Shown: piece by piece, positions 49,805 through 57,854 of the stretch | How positions within the stretch are numbered: the stretch's first letter is position 1 | Layout: the number at the start of each line of letters is the position of its first letter | Source of the DNA: Streptosporangium sp. NBC_01495 | GTDB taxonomy: Bacteria > Actinomycetota > Actinomycetes > Streptosporangiales > Streptosporangiaceae | NCBI RefSeq assembly: GCF_036250735.1 | Contig: NZ_CP109430.1 | Span: 372,001 to 436,000 of the forward strand | Direction of reading: 5' to 3' | DNA: 64,000 bases | Position numbers and translations under genes: made by a program | Notes under the pieces: generated by a model | Database searches by the model: none | What the model was told of the DNA's origin: nothing | Seen by the model: only the letters and a program-made list of their open reading frames with translations

Positions 49805-50524
49805 TCATCGGCGCGGCTCCCAGCGGAAGATCCGGGAAGCCAGCGCGACGGCGACAACGACCCAGCCCAGCGTGGGCACCAGGAGAATCAGGGAGTCCGT
49901 GACGGGAACGCCGCCGTTCCAGGCGTTGAGGACCAGTTCGGTGGCCGAGCCGCCCGGAAGCAGCCGTTTGAGCAGGGTGAGTTCCTCGGTGCCGGTGATC
50001 CCCACCCAGCTGACCACGGCGATGGCGCCGAGGCTGATGGGCAGCGTGGTCACCTGGGCGTGTTCGGGGGAGTTCGTCACTCCCGCCGTGGCCAGTCCCA
50101 GGCCGAGCATCATGATCACCATTGAGAGGACGGCCGCCGCCAGGAGGAGAGCATTGTCCGGCTCGCCGGTGACCACGGCCAGCACGGTCATGATCACGGC
50201 CACCTGGACCAGCGAGATGACGGTGATCGGGAGGAGCAGCCCGGAGAGGATGGCGGTGTCGCTCGCCGCGGTGGAGCGCAGCCGCTTGAGGAAGAGGTTC
50301 TGCCGGCGTGAGGCCAGGGTGGTGACCGCGGTGGTGTAGAGCCCGAACGCTCCGATGGTGAACATGACCACCGCCGCGATGTATCCGAGGCTGCCCAGGG
50401 CCGCGAAGCCTTCGTGCTGGTAGATGAAGACCGCGCTGACCACCGCGGGCATGATGAGACTGGTGACCAGAACCAACCGGTTCCGGAAGATCTGGATCAG
50501 CTCGCTGAGAGCTATCGAGAGCAT
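49805..50524 (-). CDS. ABC-2 type transporter permease, 239 aa
   Basis: Six transmembrane helices in the ABC-2 arrangement: LVLVTSLIMPAVVSAVFIYQ, IAAVVMFTIGAFGLYTTAVT, then after the FLKRLRSTAASDTAILSGLL coupling stretch three helices and a last VTDSLILLVPTLGWVVVAVA. The R-x-x-x-L-K-R-L-R-x-T motif between helices 2 and 3 is the contact with the ATPase. Works with the gene at 50564. Confidence 0.9.
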   Translation of the reverse strand: MLSIALSELIQIFRNRLVLVTSLIMPAVVSAVFIYQHEGFAALGSLGYIAAVVMFTIGAFGLYTTAVTTLASRRQNLFLKRLRSTAASDTAILSGLLLPITVISLVQVAVIMTVLAVVTGEPDNALLLAAAVLSMVIMMLGLGLATAGVTNSPEHAQVTTLPISLGAIAVVSWVGITGTEELTLLKRLLPGGSATELVLNAWNGGVPVTDSLILLVPTLGWVVVAVALASRIFRWEPRR

Positions 50525-50563
50525 GGCGAAGGTCCTTTTCCTTGGGAGAGTTCCGGGAGTGCT

Positions 50564-51448
50564 CTAGTCGCTGCCGAGGGCACGGAAGACGTCGTCGAGC
50601 CGGGTCGGTCCGGCCTGGAGTTCCCGCAGCTCCACCGCGTGGTCCTGCGCCCAGCGGAGCAGGGTGTACAGGTCCTTCTGCAAGCTGAGGGTCTCGATGA
50701 GGAACGTTCCGCCACTTTCGCTCGTGGCCTGCAGCGGTAGCGCCGGTGCGGGGGCCGCGAGGGAGAAGCGGATGGCGGCCGGCAGCATCCGCGTCAGTTC
50801 GGAGACGGTCCCCTCCCGGTAGAAGGTCCCCTTGTGCATGAGGCCGACGCGGTCGGCGCGCTGCTGCGCCTCTTCCAGGTAGTGCGTGGTGAGAACGACG
50901 GTGGAGCCGTCTTCGCGCAGCTTGTCCACGACCTCCCACAGATCGTCTCGGGACTGGATGTCCAAACCGGTGGTGGGCTCGTCCAGGACGATCAGCTCAG
51001 GCGTTCCGTACACGGCGGTGGCGAAGTCCAGGCGCCGTTTCTCGCCGCCGGAGAGCTGGGACACCTTGGTGCCGGCCTTGCGGGTGAGGTCGATGATGCC
51101 GAGCACGCGTTCGACCCGGTCGGTGCGCTGCGTGAGTTTTCCGATCAGCCGGACCGATTCCCTCACCGTCAGGTCCGGCGAGAATCCGCTTTCCTGCAGC
51201 ATGATGCCCATCCTGGGCCGCACGGCCTGCCGGTCACGCGGGCTCTTCCCGAAGACCCGCACGGTGCCCGAGGTGGCCGTACGGTGGCCTTCGATGATCT
51301 CCAGGGTCGAGGTCTTCCCCGCCCCGTTCGTGCCGAGCAGCGCGTAGAGTTCTCCGGGCCGTACCTGGAAGGACAGGTCCTTCACGGCGTGGAAGTCGCC
51401 GTAGGTGAGGTTCAGACGTTCGACGTCTATGACTGGTGTCGAGGACAT
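50564..51448 (-). CDS. ABC-2 type transporter ATP-binding protein, 294 aa
   Basis: ATG at 51448. Walker A LLGTNGAGKTSTLEIIEG, Q-loop GIMLQESGFSPDLTVRE, signature VSQLSGGEKRRLDFATAV, Walker B LIVLDEPTTGLD and switch VVLTTHYLEEAQQRADR. The C-terminal 80 residues (SGGTFLIETLSLQKDLYTLL, VELRELQAGPTRLDDVFRAL) are the DrrA/NatA-type regulatory extension. Drug- or lantibiotic-export class. First gene of the minus operon, divergent from the sensor kinase cluster. Confidence 0.93.
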   Translation of the reverse strand: MSSTPVIDVERLNLTYGDFHAVKDLSFQVRPGELYALLGTNGAGKTSTLEIIEGHRTATSGTVRVFGKSPRDRQAVRPRMGIMLQESGFSPDLTVRESVRLIGKLTQRTDRVERVLGIIDLTRKAGTKVSQLSGGEKRRLDFATAVYGTPELIVLDEPTTGLDIQSRDDLWEVVDKLREDGSTVVLTTHYLEEAQQRADRVGLMHKGTFYREGTVSELTRMLPAAIRFSLAAPAPALPLQATSESGGTFLIETLSLQKDLYTLLRWAQDHAVELRELQAGPTRLDDVFRALGSD

Positions 51449-51610
51449 GCCGTTGATTCCAGCAGCCGCCGCGCTCACCGGGCAGTGCGACCATGTCATG
51501 ACCTCGCCATGACATTTCTTGGGTGAACATATGACGCAGCGTCACTGGTGCCACCACGGAACCGGAAGAATACTGGGCAGACTCTGCTGTTCTCTCCCGG
51601 AGAGCCACCC

Positions 51611-51844
51611 ATGGACACCGAAGCCCTACGCGTTCCGCTGACGGTCACCATGACCGTCTTCCTCGTGGTCTGCGCGGCGTTCTTCCTCCACCACCTCGGC
51701 GCCGGTCTCATGCCTGACGGTGTGGAGTCGTGGTCGGAGAGCGGCCGGTGGCTGATGTGGACGGCCACGGCCCTCATCGTGGCGAGCGCTCCGGCTGGTC
51801 CGCCGCTCAGCCTGACGACTCCGCGGCCGGGTGAGGACCGGTGA
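51611..51844 (+). CDS. Small two-helix membrane protein, 77 aa
   Basis: ATG at 51611 (AGAGCCACCC upstream). Two hydrophobic segments (TMTVFLVVCAAFFLHHLGAG and WLMWTATALIVASAPAG) flank a short loop. Its stop overlaps a GTG (51841) in frame with the kinase gene, so it is coupled to the two-component system. Could be an accessory sensor or precursor-like peptide; no leader or Cys-rich core is present. Confidence 0.5.
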   Translation: MDTEALRVPLTVTMTVFLVVCAAFFLHHLGAGLMPDGVESWSESGRWLMWTATALIVASAPAGPPLSLTTPRPGEDR

Positions 51845-51870
51845 GGCCGGCCCGGGTAGGGTCACACACG

Positions 51871-52989
51871 ATGTCCGAGCACACCGAGAGGACGCGGGGA
51901 CGGCTGCGCGGACTCAATCTCGTCATGTTCCTCCCGCTGCTCGCCCTCGTGGGGGTGCTGCTGGTGGCGACGGACGCCGAGACCTGGTGGCAGGCCATCA
52001 TCTTGGGTCTGGGCGTGGTCGCGGCCCTGGTGACCTTCGTACAGTGGGCGGCGCGTGACATCTCCCGCGTCGCGCTCCCCTGCCTGATCATCACCGCGGC
52101 CGTATGGGCCCTCGGGGTTCTGGTGGTGGACGGCGACTCGGCGTTCTACGGCATTCTGATCGTGGGCTCCCTCACCGTCCCCCAGCTGCCGCGCCACCGG
52201 GGCCGGGCGGCCCTGGCGCTGATCGTCTACGTCGCCGCGGTAGGCGCGGCGAGGCTGTTGGTCACACAGGAGGACGTCTCCGGTGTTCTGATCGAATACG
52301 TCATCGTTCCCGCGGGCGTCACCGCGGTGCTGACCGGCCTCATGTTCCCCAACCAGAGGTTCTACGGCCTCGTCGCGGAGCTGGAGGAGGCACGAGAACG
52401 CGAGGCGGAGCTGGCCGTCATCCGGGAGCGCATGCGTTTCGCCAGTGATCTGCACGATATCCAGGGCCACACGCTGCACGTGGTGAAGCTGAAGATCGCG
52501 CTGGCCCAGAAGCTGGTGCACAGCGACGCCGAACGAGTGGAGCAGGAGCTGCGCGAGGTGCACGCCCTGGTCAGCGACACCATCACCCAGACCAAGGAGC
52601 TCGCCTACGCGCAGCGGCGGCTCAACCTGTCCGCGGAGCTGGAGAACGCGAAGAACCTCTTCGAGGCCGCGGGCATCCGCGTGCGCGTCGACCGTGAGGC
52701 CGAGGTCGACGCGCACACGGGCGAGCTGCTCGGCCAGGTCCTGCGGGAGACGACGACCAACATCCTGCGGCACGCGCAAGCCGAGCAGGTGCGCATCACC
52801 CTGTCGGAGTCGGGCATCGCCATCGTCAACGACGGCGCGCGGGAGGCTCCGCTTCCCGAACTGCGGGGGCTCGCCACGCTCAAGGAACGAGTGATGAGCA
52901 ACGGAGGCGAACTGACGGTGGAACAGAAAGACGGGCATTTCCTGACGGCTGCGGCATTCCCGTACGGTCGTTCGGACGCTGCCCTCTAA
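51871..52989 (+). CDS. DesK/NarX-type sensor histidine kinase, 372 aa
   Basis: Five to six N-terminal membrane helices (VMFLPLLALVGVLLVATDA, AIILGLGVVAALVTFVQWAA and on), a short coiled coil (AELEEAREREAELAVIRER), then HisKA_3 with His195 in RFASDLHDIQGHTLHVVKLK. The ATPase has an N-box VLRETTTNILRHAQAEQVRI and G-box IAIVNDGA and GLATLKERVMSNGGEL. The ATG at 51871 gives MSEHTERTRG; a GTG at 51841 coupled to the preceding stop is the alternative start. Pairs with the regulator 17 bases downstream, presumably sensing an agent exported by the divergent ABC-2 system. Confidence 0.92.
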   Translation: MSEHTERTRGRLRGLNLVMFLPLLALVGVLLVATDAETWWQAIILGLGVVAALVTFVQWAARDISRVALPCLIITAAVWALGVLVVDGDSAFYGILIVGSLTVPQLPRHRGRAALALIVYVAAVGAARLLVTQEDVSGVLIEYVIVPAGVTAVLTGLMFPNQRFYGLVAELEEAREREAELAVIRERMRFASDLHDIQGHTLHVVKLKIALAQKLVHSDAERVEQELREVHALVSDTITQTKELAYAQRRLNLSAELENAKNLFEAAGIRVRVDREAEVDAHTGELLGQVLRETTTNILRHAQAEQVRITLSESGIAIVNDGAREAPLPELRGLATLKERVMSNGGELTVEQKDGHFLTAAAFPYGRSDAAL

Positions 52990-53006
52990 AGCGGGGAAGG
53001 ACGATT

Positions 53007-53609
53007 ATGACCACCGTGGTGCTCGCCGACGACGAGGCACTCCTGCGCAAAGCGCTGGCGGCGTTGCTCCCCCTTGAGGGCGAGATCACCGTGCTCGCCG
53101 AAGCGGAAGAGGGGGAGGCGGCCGTCCGGGCCACGCTGCGACACCTGCCCGATGTGCTCGTCATCGATCTGGAGATGCCCGGTATGGATGGACTCGCTGC
53201 CGTCGCGGAGATCCGCCGTGCGCGGCCGGAGCAGGTGATTCTCATGCTGACCCGCCATGCCAGGCCCGGAGTGCTGCGCAAGGCACTGAAGCTCGGGGTC
53301 CAGGGCTTCGTCAGCAAGTCCGCGGAACCGGCGCACATCGTTTCGGTCATCACGACTCTGCACGAGGGCAAGCGATGGATCGACCCGGACGTCTCCGCCC
53401 TCGCCGTCATTGACGACTGCCCGCTCACCGACCGCGAGATCGACGTGCTGCGAGCGACCGGCGAAGGCTACTCGGTCGCCGACATCGCCACCCGACTCCA
53501 CCTGGCAGAGGGTACGGTGCGCAACTACCTCTCGAACGCGATGCAGAAGACCCAGACCCGGACCCGGCACGAAGCCGCGCGGTACGCGCGTGAACACGAC
53601 TGGCTGTGA
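53007..53609 (+). CDS. NarL/DesR-type response regulator, 200 aa
   Basis: Receiver domain with Asp54 phosphorylation site (PDVLVIDLEMPGMDGLAAVA), acidic pocket VVLADDEALLRKAL and switch LMLTRHARPGVLRKALKLG followed by Lys in GFVSKSAEPAHI. LuxR-type helix-turn-helix at residues 135-195 (LTDREIDVLRATGEGYSVAD, IATRLHLAEGTVRNYLSNAM). Cognate of the kinase at 51871; it probably controls the divergent transporter/protease operon. Confidence 0.93.
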   Translation: MTTVVLADDEALLRKALAALLPLEGEITVLAEAEEGEAAVRATLRHLPDVLVIDLEMPGMDGLAAVAEIRRARPEQVILMLTRHARPGVLRKALKLGVQGFVSKSAEPAHIVSVITTLHEGKRWIDPDVSALAVIDDCPLTDREIDVLRATGEGYSVADIATRLHLAEGTVRNYLSNAMQKTQTRTRHEAARYAREHDWL

Positions 53610-53651
53610 GCGCCGACGGTGGGGAACGACGTCCCGGTTAAGGGTCGGCAG

Positions 53652-53722
53652 GGATCGGACTCGGTGCTTCAGAGCGCTCTCTCGGACTGTGCCGGTCGTC
53701 TGTGGAAGTACATGCCCGGGTT
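53652..53722. repeat. Third partial copy of the 26-kb/44-kb repeat
   Basis: GCTTCAGAGCGCTCTCTCGG through CATGCCCGGGTTT repeats the left 60 bases of copies X and Y. Here it abuts the IS3 remnant instead of the oxidoreductase. Confidence 0.7.
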
Positions 53723-53776
53723 TGGGGAAAGCGCTCCGGCTTCGGTGGAGGCTCGTTCTCTTGAGAGGATCGAGTC

Positions 53777-53981
53777 ATGGCAGCCAAGTCCCCCTGTCCG
53801 GCGGAGCTGCGTAAGCGCGGTGCGGATGGTCGAACAGGCCCGCCCGGACTACCCGACCGAGTGGGCCGCGATCAACACGACCAGCCTGCACTCCTCGGTC
53901 GGCAACGTCCCGCCGGAGGAGTACGAAGCCTTCCACCACGCTCGACACCAGCCCGGCGAGACCGTTGGAGTCAACCCCTGA
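53777..53981 (+). pseudogene. IS3-family transposase remnant, internally deleted
   Basis: The ATG at 53777 begins MAAKSPCPAELRKR, the usual OrfA start; two missing bases shift the frame into VRMVEQARPDYPTEWAAI. It then joins directly to the OrfB C-terminus NTTSLHSSVGNVPPEEYEAF, HHARHQPGETVGVNP stop. About 300 codons including the DDE core are deleted. Confidence 0.8.
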
Positions 53982-54045
53982 GGTCCTCATCGAAGCCGGG
54001 GCGGTTCACCCGCTCAGAGCCGGGGGGCGCGTGCGTTTCACGAGG

Positions 54046-54264
54046 TCACGCGTAGAGGAAGTAATAGCGGTACCGGTCCTCCCACTCGCATGAATAGTCG
54101 TCCCACCAGTCCTGGTTGACGCCCTGGGTTCCAATCCGCTCGCACTCCGAGTGGTCCCTGAAGACGCCGGCCAGACTCTCGGCGTGTGCCGGGGCGGCGC
54201 CGATCGTCAGCGACACTCCGAGGACCATGACGGCCGAGACGAGAACAGCGCGTACCTTTCGCAT
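54046..54264 (-). CDS. Small secreted protein with two cysteines, 72 aa
   Basis: ATG at 54264 directly behind AGGAGGACGA. Signal peptide RAVLVSAVMVLGVSLTIGAA, cleavage near APAHAE. The mature 45-residue peptide (SLAGVFRDHSECERIGTQGV, NQDWWDDYSCEWEDRYRYYF) has one possible disulfide and a dense aromatic/acidic C-terminus. The SECERIG segment is seen in many small actinobacterial exported peptides of unknown role. Confidence 0.7.
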   Translation of the reverse strand: MRKVRAVLVSAVMVLGVSLTIGAAPAHAESLAGVFRDHSECERIGTQGVNQDWWDDYSCEWEDRYRYYFLYA

Positions 54265-54818
54265 TCGTCCTCCTGTGACTGTGGAGATCATGAAGGTGGA
54301 CATTATCACCCACCACGCGCCAGGAAAATTGTCATGCCCGAATTGGTTGCAGGAGGGGACCGAAACTTCCGCCGACGTTGTCGTTCGGGTAGCGGGTGTT
54401 TCACGGGTGTTAACCGTCGGTAAAGCCGGTTACCGCTTCCCGGGTCGCCTGTTCTCGGGGGTATCGGTCGTCGTCCAATTCCAGACATGGCGGCCTTGAA
54501 AGACCTCGTAGGCGCGTATCCGACTGCCTGTGCATGCCATGGATGATCTGTAGGGTCTTCGTACCAGATGATCTATAAAGTACGATTTATGCCGCTCTTC
54601 CTGTTCGCTGGAAACGATATGAGGAAAACTTTGACCATCGTCACTTACGTGTCATATCGTCGCCCCGCCCATATCGATGTAAGCCGCGACACTCGAGCAG
54701 GACGTTGTTCTCGCAGGCGCTAAGGTCGGCGTGTTGATCGCGGCTGCCCCGGCACAGGAGAAGACACGGACGGTCACCGGGGAACGCGGCGATCATCCGA
54801 CCCGACCGGAGTCGCACC
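54265..54818. other. Long intergenic region, no gene seen
   Basis: About 550 bases between divergent small-protein and esterase genes. Relatively AT-rich around 54560-54660. It likely holds both promoters; I see no convincing -35/-10 pair, hairpin or RNA. Confidence 0.5.
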
Positions 54819-56141
54819 ATGCAAGCTCGAATCCGCACGGCCATGATTGTCGGCATGGTGATGACCGTGCTGGCCGCCGTCGGTGTGCCAGTGGCCTTCG
54901 CGCCACCGGCTCACGCCACGCAGGTGATCACTGACATCGCTTACGCTCCCGCACAACCGGCCGGTAGCAGGGGGCATCTACTGGACCTCCACCTGCCGTC
55001 CACCGGCATCACGCCCCGGCCGCTGCTGATCTGGCACACCGGCTCGGCGTGGACGAGTGACGACGGCAAGGCCGGCACGGACGCGATCGCGAGCATCTTC
55101 AATCCTCTGGGCTTCGCCGTGGCCGGCGTCAGCGTCCGGTCCAGCGCCCAGGCGATTTTCCCGGCCCAGGTGCACGACATCAAGGCGGCCATCCGCTGGC
55201 TGCGCGCGAACGCCGCCACGTACCAGCTCGACCCCAACCGCTTCGCGATCATGGGAGACTCCTCGGGCGGCTGGCTGACGGAGATGGCCACCCTGTCCGG
55301 CGGCGTGGCGGCGATGGAGGGCACCGTCGGCACGACCGGCGTCTCCAGCGCCGTGCAGACAGGAATCGCCTTCTACAGCCCGACCGACTTCCTGCAGATG
55401 AACGCGCAGAACCTGCCGACCGGCGGGCTTGACCACAACTCTCCCGCCTCCCCGGAATCCCTCCTGGTCGGCTGCCCGATCCAGACCTGCCCGGCCACGG
55501 TGGCCCAGGCCAATCCGATGACCTACGCCGACGCCAACGACCCGCCGCTGATGTTCCTGCACGGCCAGGCCGACTTCCTCGTGCCGCACGGGCAGAGCGT
55601 CCTGCTCTACAACAGGATCAAGGCCCAGTGCGGCGACGCCACGTTCGTCTCGGTGCCCGCAGCGGACCACATGATGCCCCAGATCATGGACCCCGCCCAG
55701 TACGGCATGCAGACCGTCCGCACCACCACCGACTGCGCCGAGACCGTCGGCACCGGCACGTTGAACCCCACCTGGGCCAACTTTGCGACCTTCCTGCGCG
55801 GCGGGCTCAAGCTGGGCACCTCCTGCGAGGTCACCTACGCCACCGGCGTCTGGGACGGCGCCTTCAACGGCAGCGTGACCATCAGGAACACCGGTACGAC
55901 CCCCATCGACGGCTGGACCCTGACGTGGCCCTGGTCGGGCAACCAGCAGATCACGACCGCCTGGAACGCCACGGTGACCCAGGTCGGCGCTCAGGTGACC
56001 GTCCGCGACGCCGGCCATAACTCCTACATCGGCCCCGGCTCCAGTCGGAGCCTCGGCTTCGCGGCGACCGCAACCGGGACGAACGGTATTCCGGCCCAGT
56101 TCAAGCTCAATAACACCGTCTGCACGAGAGTGCCCGCCTGA
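54819..56141 (+). CDS. Secreted alpha/beta-hydrolase esterase with C-terminal CBM2, 440 aa
   Basis: Signal peptide MIVGMVMTVLAAVGVPVAFA cleaved near AHA. Catalytic domain 35-330 of the BD-FAE/esterase type: oxyanion strand PLLIWHTGSAWTSDDGK, nucleophile elbow AIMGDSSGGWL (Ser148), Asp252 in HGQADFLVP and His284 in AADHMM. Residues 335-437 are a family 2 carbohydrate-binding module (SCEVTYATGVWDGAFNGSVT, IDGWTLTWPWSGNQQITTAW, terminal Cys pair). The usual Pro/Thr/Ser linker is almost absent. Expected to remove acetyl or feruloyl groups from plant polysaccharide outside the cell. Confidence 0.88.
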   Translation: MQARIRTAMIVGMVMTVLAAVGVPVAFAPPAHATQVITDIAYAPAQPAGSRGHLLDLHLPSTGITPRPLLIWHTGSAWTSDDGKAGTDAIASIFNPLGFAVAGVSVRSSAQAIFPAQVHDIKAAIRWLRANAATYQLDPNRFAIMGDSSGGWLTEMATLSGGVAAMEGTVGTTGVSSAVQTGIAFYSPTDFLQMNAQNLPTGGLDHNSPASPESLLVGCPIQTCPATVAQANPMTYADANDPPLMFLHGQADFLVPHGQSVLLYNRIKAQCGDATFVSVPAADHMMPQIMDPAQYGMQTVRTTTDCAETVGTGTLNPTWANFATFLRGGLKLGTSCEVTYATGVWDGAFNGSVTIRNTGTTPIDGWTLTWPWSGNQQITTAWNATVTQVGAQVTVRDAGHNSYIGPGSSRSLGFAATATGTNGIPAQFKLNNTVCTRVPA

Positions 56142-56510
56142 GACGACGCGCCGGGCCTGAGCCGAACGGCGACGGCCCGGCACCGTTCTCTCGTCGTCCG
56201 GATCCTGAGCCATTACATTCGGAGAAACCGCGAGATGGAGCGGAAAGGCGCATTTCCAGAACTCGACACGTTCCGTTTGAATCTGATCACGGAATGTCGC
56301 TGGCCGGGCCGTTCGCACTCATATTGCTTTATCCGACGGGCCGCCCCTATTCTTGCCCCTGACAGCTCGCCGGCCTGTTTTCCGTTGTTTTCACGGACCG
56401 GGCGGGGGCCGCTTGATATCCCGGGGCCCGAAATAAATCGGATAAGCCGCCCTCCGCTGCCCGAAGGCCGTTGTCCGGGATCGTCGATGAGTTGATGAGT
56501 TAGGGGACGT
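56142..56510. other. Intergenic region upstream of the polyketide operon
   Basis: About 370 bases, more AT-rich than coding DNA (56200-56350). No gene. Presumed promoter region of the 56.5-62.7 kb operon; the RBS TTAGGGGACG is at its right edge. Confidence 0.5.
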
Positions 56511-57563
56511 GTGCGTACATCCAATATGTTCGTCAGGAGTCTCGGCGTTTATGTGCCTGACAGTGTGAGCGTCGAGCAGGCGGTTCGTGAGGGCTGGTAC
56601 CCGGCCGAGGAGGTCGAGAGGTTCCAGCAGATCGGCGCGGCGGTGGCCGGCGACATGCCCGCGCCCGAGATGGCGCGGCTCGCGGTCCTGGACGCGTACG
56701 ACCGCTGGGGCGAGTCCTCCCCGCGCGATCTCGACCTTCTGCTCTACCCGTCGGTCTGGCACCAGGGCCCGAACGGCTGGCAGCCCCAGCACTACCTGCA
56801 GATGCACCTTCTCGGCGGGAGCGTGCCGGCGTTCGAGATCCGGAGCGGCTGCGTAGGGATGATCAGCTCGCTCGAGCTGGCGGCGAGCTATCTGCAGGCC
56901 GACGCGGGCCGCGAGACGGCCATGGTCGTCTCCTCGGACAACCACGGCACCCCGCTGGTGGACCGCTGGCGGATGACCCCCGGGGCGCTGATCGGCGACG
57001 CCGCGGCCGCGCTCGTCCTCGGCAAGGGGTACGGCATGGCCGAGCTCCTGTCGGTGAACGCGACGGTGATCCCGGAGGCCGACGCGGTCAACGACGGCGC
57101 CTACCCCCTGTTCCCCCCGGACGCCACCGTCGGCAGAGGGCTGAGCTTCGGAGACCGGCACGAGGAATTCCGCCGGCGGCTGCTCAAGGCGCAGGGAACC
57201 GGGATCCACCTGACGATCCAGAAAACGATGATGCAGCAGGTCGAGCAGACCCTGGACGAGGCCGGGATCGGGTTCGCCGACATCACGCGGGTGGCGTTGC
57301 CGCACGGCCGCCGCGAGGACCTGGACGGGCAGATGTCCTGGCTGGGCATCGACGAGGATCAGACGACCTGGGACTACGGGAGGCGCGTTGGCCACTGCGG
57401 CGCGGTGGACCAGTTCATCGCCTTCGAGCATCTGATCGCGACCGGCGGGCTCGTGGCCGGCGATCACCTGCTCATGGTCGGGTTCGGCTCAGGAACCTCC
57501 GTCGCCGCGGCGGCGTTCAGGGTCCTCGCCACCTCTCCCGTCACGAGCGAGGCACGCGCATGA
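56511..57563 (+). CDS. KAS III-like acyltransferase, 350 aa (first of two)
   Basis: GTG start after TTAGGGGACG. Thiolase-fold FabH homologue with nucleophile Cys114 (IRSGCVGMISSLELAASY), His265 (RVALPHGRRED) and, where FabH has Asn, the segment DYGRRVGHCGAVDQ placing Asp300. This pattern is shared with ChlB3/CerJ-type enzymes that transfer an aryl or acyl group to an ACP or sugar rather than condense carbon chains. Same operon as a free ACP and an orsellinate-type PKS, so it probably lifts the aryl acid off the PKS. It overlaps the ACP gene by ATGA. Confidence 0.85.
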   Translation: MRTSNMFVRSLGVYVPDSVSVEQAVREGWYPAEEVERFQQIGAAVAGDMPAPEMARLAVLDAYDRWGESSPRDLDLLLYPSVWHQGPNGWQPQHYLQMHLLGGSVPAFEIRSGCVGMISSLELAASYLQADAGRETAMVVSSDNHGTPLVDRWRMTPGALIGDAAAALVLGKGYGMAELLSVNATVIPEADAVNDGAYPLFPPDATVGRGLSFGDRHEEFRRRLLKAQGTGIHLTIQKTMMQQVEQTLDEAGIGFADITRVALPHGRREDLDGQMSWLGIDEDQTTWDYGRRVGHCGAVDQFIAFEHLIATGGLVAGDHLLMVGFGSGTSVAAAAFRVLATSPVTSEARA

Positions 57564-57835
57564 CCGAGCTCACGCACACGCGCACGACCGAGCTCACGCA
57601 GAGGCTGGTCGACTTCATCCAGGAGAACCTCGTCCTGGAGAGCGACGACGTCAAGGTCGACGAGACGACCCCGCTCCTGGTGTCGGGTCTCCTGGACTCC
57701 CTGCGGACGGCGCGGCTGCTCAACTTCCTCCGGAGGGACGTCGGCGTCCCGATCCCCGCCGCGAAGCTCGACCCCGAGAACTTCCGGGACGTCGTGACCA
57801 TCGTGGCGATGGTCAGAGAACTCGAATCCGTTTAG
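57560..57835 (+). CDS. Free-standing acyl carrier protein, 91 aa
   Basis: Four-helix ACP with phosphopantetheine serine in VSGLLDSLRTARLLNFL (L-D-S-L motif, Ser about residue 53). Acidic N-terminal helix LVDFIQENLVLESDD and C-terminal VVTIVAMVRELES fit the fold. Placed between the two KAS III genes. By analogy with ChlB2 of the chlorothricin pathway it would accept the finished aromatic acyl chain from the PKS and hand it to the second acyltransferase. Confidence 0.9.
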   Translation: MTELTHTRTTELTQRLVDFIQENLVLESDDVKVDETTPLLVSGLLDSLRTARLLNFLRRDVGVPIPAAKLDPENFRDVVTIVAMVRELESV

Positions 57836-57854
57836 CCGGGGCGAGGACAGAGTC

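Noticed and set aside
51611..51844. The 77-aa protein as a lantibiotic or bacteriocin precursor for the ABC-2/CPBP locus
   Set aside because: Two membrane-length helices, no leader/core division, no Cys/Ser/Thr-rich core and no GG-type cleavage site.
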